Shown piece after piece: positions 37,352-49,000 of a stretch of 64,000 nt of DNA. The notes under the pieces were generated by a model. The model saw only the letters and a list, made by a program, of their open reading frames with translations. It was not told where the DNA came from and did not search any database. A program made the position numbers and the translations under genes. Origin of the DNA: Acorus gramineus (Eukaryota > Streptophyta > Magnoliopsida > Acorales > Acoraceae); assembly GCA_030737835.1 (NCBI GenBank), contig CM060850.1:30545716-30609715 (forward strand), read 5' to 3'. Positions within the stretch are counted from its first letter, which is position 1, and the number at the start of each line of letters is the position of its first letter.

Positions 37352-37537
37352 CATTCATTCCCTTTTGAGGGGTATCAATACACAATTTAAATATTTTACA
37401 ATAATATCCCATAAGAGGGTATTTATGAACATTTTAAACCATTTCGAGAGGTATTACTGAAAATAATATTTCACCAGGAGTATTTTGACAAAATGAGATT
37501 ATGTCAGGGTCGTATATGTAAAGAAACCCCAATATTT
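37352..37537. repeat. Mutator-like terminal fragment
   Basis: It ends 'gtatatgtaaagaaacccc', preceded by 'tcagggtc' and 'attttgacaaaatgag'. A related end occurs at 34672-34757, and the reverse complement at 9357-9410. Phrases about 'gggtat' and A/T-rich breaks are typical of MULE terminal repeats. No complete element could be bounded. Confidence 0.4.
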
Positions 37538-38101
37538 TAATAACGTAATTTACTTTTGAGAAATTAAGTCTGGATCCTCCAAACAGTCCTGGAATTATTT
37601 TTAGGTCCTTAAAACATTTGTATTTTTTTTTTAGATCCCTAGATTGGTTGGAGTATTATATTCTAAGTTCTTTCATCCAATAATGTGTTATCTTTTACTA
37701 TTTTTTTCACTTTTGCCTCTACCAACATCTTTTATTTGTGTCCCCCCTCTTTTTCTCCCATCCACACGATGGCAACCCCTCCTCTTCCATGCGCGACGGG
37801 ACTAGCGCTGGTTGCTGGCAACGGGAAGATTGTTGGAGAAGAAGAGAGGAAGAAGAAGAGGGATCTCTGACGGATGGGTCCTGAGTGAGTTCTCAAGTTT
37901 TAAAAAAAGTAAAAGGGTAGATATAATAAAGGGGTGGGTTAGATAAGTATTGAGGTGGAAATAACGGCTCTTTTTTTCATTCAAGAGGAATGAAAAGACA
38001 AAAGGTTTTTTCAGTTTTAGTCCATGTGAATATATCTATTTAAGGATTGATCTCTCTCTTCTTAATATTTCTTTTTAATTCTCCTACTTCAACCTCCTAT
38101 T

Positions 38102-40147
38102 TCGTTTTTAACCATTCCCTAAACGTCCGTCCATGTATCGTTAAGTGATTTTTATTTTTAAGTCTCTATAAACTATATTTTATTGTTTGGTCCCTCCCTT
38201 ATTCATATTTTATTTTAAGAATAAATTATTGTATATTATTATATATATAAAAATTCAATATAAATCCCTTTAAATAACTAAAATGCCCTACATAAAAAAT
38301 ACCCCACTATATATGTTTCTTCTTAAATGTGTTAAGAATAAATTATTATATACTACTAAGTTAATCACATACTAGGTAGAGATTGATAAGAATTAAGCGC
38401 GTAATTCAGAGGGTTATATGGATATTCAAAAAAATAAGAGATCGATATGTATATTCACGTTCTTTCAGGGGTTATGTGAATATATATTTTTAGGGTAACG
38501 TTAAATAATTGAATATTTCAAGAACATTCTTCATAAATTGATGACAATTTAACTCAGAATTGTTTTTTGCTTGACCATAGAAAATTTTAGGATATACATG
38601 GTTTTTTAGAAAAAAAAATACGGGGGATATGGATATTAGCGAAACGTTCAGGGGGCTTTATGTATGTTTCCCAAAAAAAAAAAAAAAAACTACGGTCTCG
38701 GGTCACACTCCATTAAAACCGGGATGTCCTGTTTGACAAATAAAAGGAAACCCATTTCAGTAGAAGCTCTGCTTGGAAGCTCGAGAGAGAGAGAGAGAGA
38801 TACAGATCGATTGTTTGCTTTCTTGTCGCTCGATCCATTCGATCACCATGAGCCTCTTCGGTCTGGGCAGGTGCTCTGATCTCTCCCCATCCCCGATGTT
38901 GTATGAATCGCATCGGTTTAATTGAAGTGTTTTTTTTTTTTTGTTTTCTGTTTGTTGAATTATTCTAACGTGAATTCTTTAGTTGATCTGAACATAGATC
39001 GGGATCTTCTTTTTTAACTTGCTTTACTTTCGATGTCATATCGCTTATCTTCCGTGCTGGTTTTTTTCGGAATTTTGTTTGATCTTGTTTTGATCTGGAT
39101 CTGTATAGCTTATAAAAGAAGGTTTTGAAGGATATATTTTTCAATTCGGACAGAATTTCGAGGAATTCGGGGGGGTTGGGGAGGGTTTTGTTTCTATTTG
39201 TGGATCAATTTTAGGGAGAATATTATTGAGTGAATAATAGTTGATTGAACAAAGTATCTAGAATATGTTTGATTTAGGGAGTGAGAGAATGAATCAGTTT
39301 CTCATTAGAGGTCAACCCCAAATATATAATACAAAGAAGAAAAGAGTATAAACTTCCCTTAAACAAGGAAAAAAAAATCAAAATATCCCAAGATGCGTAC
39401 AATATCTTTAACAACCCCTCGAGCTCAATACGAATCACACACCGAGAATTTGCTAAAAAAAAATGCATATCGCTGGAGTGTGTGTGACTTTATGAAAAAG
39501 TCAAACAACTGAAGAGAAAATGAAATATAAGGTAGTGACAATGTGCCTGCAAGAAAATTATTTTGGGAATTGAGAGAAGCCAAAATCCCTTTCATTGCAA
39601 ATTTTTTTGAAATCTCTATGTTCAATGTCATCGAAGCTAACCTCGGTGCTTCTGTTCTCTCTCTCTCTCTTTTTTTCCATTCTGTTTTTGTTCTGTTAAT
39701 TGTCCACTGCAGTAACTATTTGATAACGTCTTCTACTCAATCATCTTCTTGTTATTTCTCGTCGCACATCATTTAAATGCTTGAAACATATCATTATTGA
39801 TTTTTGAACAGGAACCAGAAGACATTTCGCCCAAAAAAGAGTGCTCCATCAGGGAGTAAGGTATAATTTTCCAACTCTTATGCATATTGAGACCTGGTCT
39901 GGTGTTTTACTTGATATTAAGAATTAATGAAATGCTGCATGTATTCATAGAAAATGTTTGGAAACCAAGAAAGGTTTGGAAACAGCAATGAGATTTTTAT
40001 AGAACTTGGAAAAATAATAATAGCATTGGATTAAAGATTTGAATCTTCAACTTGACTGCACCTGAAATAATTGATATGTTGAAAGGTAATTAGTAGACTG
40101 TGAATGGATTGGGTGATGGGAACTCATTGACATTTATATGAGAATTA
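38102..40147. repeat. Duplicated segment B, parental copy
   Basis: Source-equivalent of 27189-29200. It covers the MOB1 upstream region, exons 1-2 and part of intron 2. Homology ends at the AATTA of 40143-40147; MOB1 continues uninterrupted beyond it. Confidence 0.92.
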
Positions 40148-42483
40148 GGTTTTTGGGAGGTCCGTGGCAGAGAATAGCCCAACGGTTATTGCTTCCCCAC
40201 AAATCCTAGATAACAGGTCTGCATGGTTTTTGATTGATACGATTCCAAAGACTAGACCTGATGGAACTATTAAACTGCCTAGTGCCTACTAATTGGTCAT
40301 AAATGGTTGGTGAGGAGTGTCAGACCCACTGACCCGGCCCATGCAGATGACATGCATGTGTACCACAACCTGCCGCTGCTTCACCCTTACCAGGAGGCTA
40401 TCAGCGAGTTATTTCTATCCCGGTAACCTTAGGAAAGTCAATAGTTAGTGATGTTCTTTAGAGCTGTACTTTTTGTTAATGAGTTGATTCCTGGTTTGTC
40501 GCTTTTAAACTTTTGCATTTGAATTTATTGCTGAGATGGGCTTGCTATAAGAGACTATAGCAGGTCATAAAATGGAAAAGCAATTGGTCTCTTGTAAAAG
40601 TAAATATACCATGCATTTATTGTTATTGATTTTTGTAAAACAGATTATTTTTTGGTTTTTTGCAGGGTGCCCAGCTGCGAAGGCACATTGATGCCACCCT
40701 TGGTAGTGGGAACCTCAGAGAAGCTGTAAGGCTTCCACCTGGGGAGGACTTAAATGAATGGCTTGCTGTCAATAGTAAGTCGTTTTTATCATTCCGTAAT
40801 TTGATTCAACTTGGCTATGTTAAAATTATTAATATATTTTGATGGGTAGGTGTGTGGAAACACCACAGCTTAATCAAAGAAAATGAATACTATATATTAA
40901 GGGGATGAAAGCCAAAACAACCAGAATGAACAAGTGCTGTTGTTCAAATGTTTCTCTATTGCAACTGAATAAGTTGCTTCAGCCTGGTGGCAGCCAGTAC
41001 ATACTTGTATATTATCTATAATTTTTCATGTCTGCATGTAGATTCTAGATGTTGTGGTTATTAGTTCCCTAAAATAACACGATATTTTTCAGAATAAAGG
41101 TGTTCGAATTCAAGCTTACCCACTGTTCTTTATTTTCAGCTGTGGATTTTTTCAATCAGGTGAATATGCTCTATGCCACTCTTACAGAATTCTGTACACC
41201 TGAGAGCTGTCCCACTATGACTGCTGGACCCAAGTATGGTTGGCCAAGTTTATTTTTGTGGTTATTTTCTGTATCAAAATTGGCTGAGTAGATATTGTCT
41301 TATAATCAGTCCTACATGCTCGAATGACTTATACTATGAAATTAGTGTTTTATAAATTTATTTTTTAAAGGCCAATCTTTTTGGTCTTTTTATTGGACCC
41401 AAATTATAAAGTTGTTATGCTGTGTTCGAATGTTAATGGGTCTAACATTCATTTGATTTCCTCCTCAACTGTCATTTAGTGGTAGCAATAATAATAATAA
41501 TAAATTATCATTTATACTATCAGCAGCAAGGAACATTTATTGCGTGTTTTATAAATGAATGTAGAATGTAGGCTTGTTTGATATGAGGGAGGGGGAGAGA
41601 GAGAGGGAGATGGGGAGGGAGGGAGTAGGGGGAAGGAAGGGGTGGGGGGTGGGGAGAAGAGAGAGTCTATTTTTGTGTGAAAACATTGGGTTTGACATTT
41701 CTTATGCAAGCCTAACTCAATGAGCTCACATTTTTTTTGTGTGAACAGTTTTGCTATTTGGAAATCACATACACACACACACACACACATTGTAGTTAGT
41801 TATCTGTACTCTTCTAAAAGTATCCATGAAATAGATCTACACATGCTCATCAACTTTTCTGGCACCTGTATAGAATTGATATCTCCCTTATGTGGATATA
41901 ATTTTTCAGGTATGAATATAGATGGGCTGATGGGGTACAAATAAAGAAACCCATTGAAGTTTCTGCTCCAAAATATGTTGAGTATTTGATGGATTGGATT
42001 GAGAAGCTTATCGATGATGAATCCATATTTCCTGAAAAGCTTGGTATAGTTTGATTACATTTTAAAGGACTTGATTCCCCATCCTCTTGCATTTATTTGT
42101 ACTAATTGTCTAATCTCATCTTGTAGGGGCACCGTTTCCTCCAAATTTCAAAGATGTCGTGAAGACAATTTTCAAACGTTTATTCCGTGTTTATGCTCAT
42201 ATATACCATTGGCACTTTCAGAAAATCGTGAGTCTAAAGGAAGAGGCACATCTTAACACCTGCTTCAAGCATTTCATCCTGTTCACTTGTGTAAGTTCTT
42301 TACCTTACTTGTCCAATCAACTTTATTCCATTTTCTTGACCATGTGAATAAGAATACTTGATTATCTATTAATGTGTCAAGGTCAGACTTATATATTTCT
42401 TCTTGCAGGAATTTGGTCTGATTGACAAAAAGGAGCTTGCACCGTTACAAGAGCTTATAGATTCCATTATCATTCCATACTAA
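38848..42483 (+). CDS. MOB1: MOB1-type kinase activator
   Basis: Seven exons (38848-38870, 39812-39860, 40666-40774, 41140-41233, 41910-42043, 42127-42290, 42409-42483) join in frame to 215 residues, the normal plant MOB1 length. The protein starts MSLFGLGRNQKTFRPKK and ends DSIIIPY. Zinc ligands Cys79, Cys84, His161 and His166 fall at the same positions as in human MOB1. The acidic surface that binds NDR/LATS kinases is in the conserved core. MOB1 activates NDR-type kinases and, in plants, works with SIK1 in growth, cell division and pollen or root development. The very short first exon is supported by the near-identical start in the truncated copy. Intron 4 holds a (CA) repeat and a G-rich tract. 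This is the only complete MOB1 gene in the window. Confidence 0.97.
41585..41665 (+). repeat. G-rich purine tract in MOB1 intron 4
   Basis: The sense strand is almost purely G and A. The part TGGGGAGGGAGGGAGTAGGG has four G-runs with short loops, fitting a G-quadruplex pattern in DNA and in the nascent transcript. Confidence 0.7.
41768..41790. repeat. (CA)n microsatellite
   Basis: About eleven CA units in MOB1 intron 4. Confidence 0.9.
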
Positions 42484-44493
42484 AACCAATAAGTACAGCT
42501 GAAGAAATGTCAAGAAGATACGGAGGTCACAATACTGATTCACTCATTATTGCCTTCATCACAGAAAAAAAAAAAACTGTGTAGTATAAGTGACTTCTGT
42601 ATCAAAATAAGCCACTGATGCTTAATACTTGATAAGCTCTGCTTTTGACTGTAATTGTGATTTGCTTGACCTTTTTACCTTTGCTTTTGGAGTGAGGAAG
42701 ATTACAGGAACTTGTTAAGTTGCAGAGAAGATTGTTGGTAAATGTTTGATGCTAAATGAATTTCAAGAAATACAATAAGTGTGAGTATTAGTATTTTTGG
42801 TAATGTATTAAATTTCTTTGTTTCCTTCATTTGTTTCCCTTTTCTTGAGCATCCAAATGCTAGTTTTCTGTGAAGAGCACAACGGGGGAACTATTTTTGG
42901 ATTTCCAAAGTGTTCTTTTGAATCGTTTGTTTCTCGGAATTTGTTACACTTGGTCAATCCTGAAGTAACTTTTGCGGTCTTAACACGTTTTATATTTTTA
43001 AAGAAATATATATTTGTCTCATGAAGTTTTTGTTTTTTTTTTTGGAGGTTGTATTAGGAGTGATGCACATCAACTTTGGAGATGTTTTTTTTTAGACGAA
43101 CTAAACATTATCATAATCAAGTAGTACATCCGATGGTTTGATTTATATGTTCGTTAATATTAAGCTGATGTGCATGGATGGTGACTATGGAATCCAAACA
43201 ACTTTCACCAAAAAATTTTAAAAAAAATAAAGATTTCCAACTAAGCAGCATAGCATCACATCATAATTTTATTCATATGGAAAAATGAATGTGTTTCATG
43301 ACAGATGAAGGCATGAAAATAATGTATATGCATGCATTATCAATCGTAAGTGTTTAAGCTGTTTCATCTCCGTTTTTTTCAGAAAAAACAGAATACACTC
43401 TACGAGGAATCTTATCTAATTTTATTAAATATTCACTTAAATCGCGAATATTTAAACTGAAATTGAATGCTATCTACAAAAGTGGATATATTTTGTCGCA
43501 GAAGGTCAAATTAAAGATATCGATATTTTTATTATAACAGTGATCATATATTGAAAGGATGTCTTAATAAATTCACAAAAATTAAAAAACTTGCGATCCT
43601 TTTCAATTCTCCTAGTTGGTAATGTTGAGTAAGATTGATTCAAAATCAAAATCCAAAATTGGTCGGTCAATATATTTTTTAACATATTATATGATTTATT
43701 ATATTATTTTCATTTTCGCGAACATCTTCGCCATCAATGGCAAGCGATTATGTGTTTGGATTCCTCTATTTTCAACGCTCTAATATGCATGCAAGCCCAA
43801 AGCCCCTCCTCCTATTTACACCGTAACTCTTTCTTTTTTTTTTTTTTTGAGAGAGAGAGAGAGAGAGAGAGTGTGGACAATATTAATTTGCACTGAAGAT
43901 TAGAACAGATAGTCCAAAAATGAGAGAGATTTGAAAGTAAAAACAACACGAACAGAAAAAACAAAGCACGAAGTTCTATCCTAGTGTATAACTCATTTTT
44001 TTTAATTTTTTTATAAAAAAAAAAATACGTTAATGTATCTCAATATATACTTCATTTCATATAACACCACGCGCTTTAAATGATGAGTGTATGATTTTTT
44101 TTTAAAAAAGACATGATAAACTGTAATTGGAGCTACAATAGAAATTGTGTGTATTTTTTTCTTAATGCAATAGATAACATTTTCCTAAAGATTTTCAAAA
44201 AATAGAACTATGGCTCATTTGGAAACGGGTTCAGGGTATTTTTCGATTCACAAGGAAGCCGAGTCTCTTAAACCCATTTTCAAAAAAAAAAAAAAAATTT
44301 GCTGACACCTTTTTTTAAAAAAAATCAAAAATCAAAAGCCAGTCTTTTCAGAAACACCACATCCTCCCCTTCGTGGTGTTCTCTCTTCTAACTGTCCACC
44401 ACCGCGCCTTTGCCTCCTCGCCTTCTCTCTCGCACGAGGCAAATGTATGTTTTAAATTTGGTTATGAAGACAATAGAAAATGTAAATCAATAA
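42484..44493. other. MOB1 3' flank and intergenic, no gene seen
   Basis: The first few hundred bases are probably MOB1 3' UTR. Beyond that the sequence is AT-rich, with a GA repeat at 43850-43871 and long A/T runs. No coding family was recognised. Confidence 0.5.
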
Positions 44494-44897
44494 GCCCCCC
44501 ATTTGATTTCGAGAATAGGGCATGAGATAAGTGTGAATCAGTCTAACCTTAAAATGAGTGTTTAAAAAGTTAAAATAATTGAGAATCTCTATGTCAAAAT
44601 TAACTAATAAAAAGTGTTATACAGATTCCAATTAATCTCTAGGATTAAATTATTCAACCTAAAAGAATATATAATTTTACTGTCAAATCAATTATCATTA
44701 CTTCTTATAAATCAATTGTCATCATTTTTTTACATTTTATAAATCATTATCTACACCTTATTCATATTTTATCCGAACAACAAAAACTTTATTATTACAT
44801 TTCTCAACAAGAATAACTCATAACAAAAAAAAAAAAATCACTTTATACTTGTTTATATTAAAATAATAATAAATCCCGTAACTATCCAAACAGGGGC
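44494..44897. mobile_element. MITE-like repeat family R2, copy b
   Basis: The ends are imperfect inverted repeats: GCCCCCCATTTG on the left, and the complement of the right end reads GCCCCTGTTTGG. A short A-rich target duplication (TAA/AAA) is possible but not convincing. The 404-bp body shares phrases with 35700-36112. Non-coding. Confidence 0.5.
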
Positions 44898-45254
44898 AAA
44901 AGGTTTTGTGATTATTGTTTTTTAAGATGGATCCTCATATCTCGTATCCTTCCAACAAATGCCAAAGAACTATGTTGCTCTTAGAAATCTATTAGTGTGT
45001 ACAGAGTTGAACATAATTCATAAAATATAAACAATAATAGATGTTCAGACTCGCTCATGTCCACCAACAAATACCAAACACTAAAACTCTAAATCAATTG
45101 GTATATATAATCAAACAATGAGTAGCAAGGAAAAAAAACTGATTCACATTTACTAACCTCCCAGAAACACTTATTTTAAAATATTTATCTGGTATACAAG
45201 ATAATATAATCCACTGCAACAGCTGAACTTTCAATTTCCATCCCCTCCTACAAA

Positions 45255-45300
45255 TATTTTTTTTTTTTTTTTTTTTTGGGGGGGGGGGTGGGGTGGGGTC
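45255..45300. repeat. Poly-T followed by a G-run
   Basis: More than 20 T, then about ten G, then GTGGGG repeats. Read on the minus strand this is a C-rich block followed by a poly(A) run, similar to the tail of the tRNA-like retropseudogene at 54903-55040. It may be the 3' end of another short retroposon. Confidence 0.6.
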
Positions 45301-46058
45301 ACCTCCTGCAAGAGAGAGTTTCTCAATTACATGTGTGGGAAATAAAACCAAAAAACACAAAACTTCAAGCAAAAGCCAAGTGATCCAAGTTTAAGAAAGG
45401 ACAATGATCCCTGCATTCACTTTTGCAGTCCAAGATGTTTTTTTTTTTTTTGAAGGTATATATACCTGTCTGATGAAGTATATACCTTCACAAAAAATTA
45501 TGTACATCCTTGAATGAATTTAGTGCATATTTTGTTGCATTTTCCCTCATCGTGTATATACTCGATTAGACCTGTCTCCTGTTACAAAGGACAGCTAGAC
45601 CAGAAAATGGTTCTCCACTGTATATAAACTAGAATGGTGTGACCAATCAAAGCAATTACCATTAAAAATGATAGCTGACAGAAGCAATCTCTTGTATGTA
45701 ACAAATTTCTAGTTGTGCACTAAAATCTAATAAGATAAACTATTGTAAAGGCTCTAGGCTCAGCAGCCCTTTAACTTAGGTTGAATCAGTTAGGATGATG
45801 TTATATGGACAGGAAGACCTTATCCTACTCCATTAATAGCATTGCAAGTGCAAAAATCTTGGGTGATTTCCAGTGTGGGACTTTTGTTATCAACACATCA
45901 TGTTGATATTTTCTTTAAACAAGTGCTCAGCACAAAAGAAGAACTTGAATTATGGTGAGAAGAAATTCTAATGATGCAGAAAAAGGGAAAAATGATCTGC
46001 AAACAACTTGAATGAAAGGGAAACCCACTCACATTTTGCTTGAACACGGGAGCATTTT

Positions 46059-49000
46059 TTATGAGATTTCCAACTTTGGCTTCTTAACCACCTCACTCTT
46101 TGAGATATTAGCTATATACTGATCCACAGATTTCTGATTCACTTCAAATATAAATGCCATGCCCCTCATCTGAAATGCAAAGAACAAGTCAATAAGTTTA
46201 TACAGAGTAATGTCATCATGATAACAGTGCAAATGTAGGATATATCCTGTATCTTGTGATTGTGCCTAGGTGCATGAAGCTTAATAAACTTTAACAATGA
46301 CAAGTTCTTAGAGAAGGATCATAAAAACCATCCAACAGTTTTAGAGTCAAATATATAGAAGTTCCTAGGTTATCATGTGGCCCTATGTGGTAGCATCTTG
46401 GAAAAGAGAGAGAAGTTAACAATAAAAACTCAGTCACCTCAATCAAACAGCCTGGAATAAGATGCAAATGCTGCTTCACCATCACTTCCTTGCCGTTAAC
46501 AAATATTGAGTGCCTTCCGACATTTTTTATAAAAAATGATCCATCTTCAGTCATTTTTATAGTTGCCTGGGTAAATGAGCAAACACAGGTTGTTGACAAG
46601 ACAAAGCTGAGGAATAGAAAATTCAGATAATTATGAAAGTTGAAAAGGATTATAGAGATGGAAGTTAGAAAGATTCATACTATGTTGGAATGCCACATGG
46701 AAGGAGGTAAGAAAGATTTAACCAGAAAATTTTATGCAAGGTAAATTCACTGTTAAGTTCACACAAGATGCACATGCCTATAAATGTGCATATCAACAAG
46801 GCTAAAATTGAATAACTAAAACAACACTAATTCCAATTGATTTTGTATAAAGGTCATCAATAGTGAACTCTTTGGTACAATTGATTTTTTTCATCGGTTG
46901 TGGTCGTTTGCATTTATGCATGCTTAAAAGGAAGAATTCCTCGTGATTTTATGCAATTAGTTTGCTCGCTTGGCAATAATGGAAGAACAAACTACATATA
47001 TATGTGAATCAAGCAATCAACTACACATGGTAAAACTGAAATTTCTTAGTAGGTATCTAGTCTAGACTTATACATTTATACCCATCTCTCGAAAATATAC
47101 CACCAAAATCTGAATCATCACACACATGGCACTTTTACAGCTGAACAACTATATATTTCAGCAATTCAACAATCGGCATATATAGGTTTTCACTTTCATA
47201 GCCATCAGCATCAACATTCGAAATACTGTTTTCCCAGAAAGAGATACCATTATATTAAAATTAATTACACTTAATTTCCAAACAGCTTCAAAAGTCACAG
47301 CACAATATTTCTTATAAAAACGTTGTTTTCATCAGATCAAGAATTTACAATTTACAAAATAGCAAAGAATAAGTTACCTGACGACGAGATATTTTATTAG
47401 CACGGCCTTCTCTTCCCAAGTCAATGTCAACATGTATATCTTCTGCCCCTCTCCCAAGTGAGACCTAAATTACAAATAAATTCTTCATTCTGATGGAATT
47501 ATAATAATTAATGAATAAATTTCTTAACTTATTTAATTAGATGCAAATACAACTCCCAGCACATTAAAACTATGCTATTATTTATATAAGTTAAATAGTG
47601 TTGAGCTTGCATTGGATATAGAGATCCCGAATATTCTGATACGTACATCAATCTGCAAAAAGAATCTTCAGAGACCCAGCAAAATGACTTCCATGTTCCT
47701 ACTTTAATTCAACCTCCAACTTAGAGAACAGAGAGTAATTTAGTTTGCCTAATATGTACAATTATATATCAGATCCACATGCTACACTTCAAGATAACAA
47801 ATTTCAAACATAAAATGAGAGACATGAGAGCTAAAACCTAGGGAGTGGAGACATTCATATATTATTATGTTTGAAACAGGCAGATGCGGTCCAAATAGGA
47901 ACAATTATAAGACCTAAAATCTATCAGTGAATGCAATAATAACTTAATATGCCAATCACAAAAAATTTCACAACTCAAAACGATTGTGCTGCAATTGATC
48001 CCTACCTATCATCTAACGAGGATGATTACCTGAATGTTCTCTAAACTTACATCACGTAATAACATAACCATGAACTTTAACGGTCAGATATGCATCTTAA
48101 TTAATTCAAAGGACCCTACAAAGGCTTGCCTTTGTGACAAATCATTAAAATCTGTAAAGTATATATTATCCTACCTAGATTCACATGAATGCGTTTACAC
48201 ATTTAGCTGCAAGCAACCTTCTCAACGTTCTGTTTCATTAATAAAAATTCCAAATAAAAATTACAGTCCTGCTAACAAGGTCGGATAAAAGGAGGTCAGG
48301 GGATGAAAACCCACAAGGACCCAAACAAAAAAAAAATAAGGTGAGATAAAAGAAATCCACAGATGCATTTTTCATGGATTTATATACCTCCGAATCCAAA
48401 ATTGCTAGAAAAATGGCGTACAACCCTGCAGAAAATACTTTAAAATGCAAATCACTTCTCAGTCAAGTTGCTTCACTGGGCAACTTAGCAAAAGGTTCGA
48501 ATATTTTAGGGCGTGTTTGTGCACAAATTGGAAGGGAAAATGAAAGAAAAGGAATTTTGGTCAAAGGGAAAATGAGTGAAAGTAGAATATTTTCCCTTTG
48601 TTCAATTTTCATGGTGATTGTGCATGAGATGGAAAGTGGTAAAATAATTTTCCTTCACTCTCTCAAACTCTCCCCTATGGGGAAGAGAAAAACTTCCCAC
48701 CTTTCATTATAAGACAAAATAAGAGAGGGAAAATAATGGAAATTTTTTTCTTTTCCTTGTTTTACACAAATACTAGCTTTTTTAATGGTCAAAGGAAATT
48801 TTTTTACTTTCCCTCACTTTCCATCATGCACAAACACATCCTTAGGAATTGATCAAAAGGAAACCAAAAGGCAGAGTTCTTTGAAAATTAATGAAATTTT
48901 CTTTCGAACCAGCTCTGCAAGCCACAAAAGTTGAATGCATAATAATTGATTACAATGAACAGAAACATTGGAGTAATAGATTTTGCTAGGCATGACAGCA

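Larger units (their letters stand above)
34761..38101. other. Repeat-bearing spacer, no gene seen
   Basis: It contains the dispersed repeats R2 (35700-36112) and R1 (36826-37055) and a Mutator-like terminal fragment (37352-37537). A short GC-richer stretch at 37740-37870 has an ATG frame with no recognisable family. There is no counterpart of the GRF gene or copia element that occupy the equivalent spacer of the first duplication unit. Confidence 0.5.
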
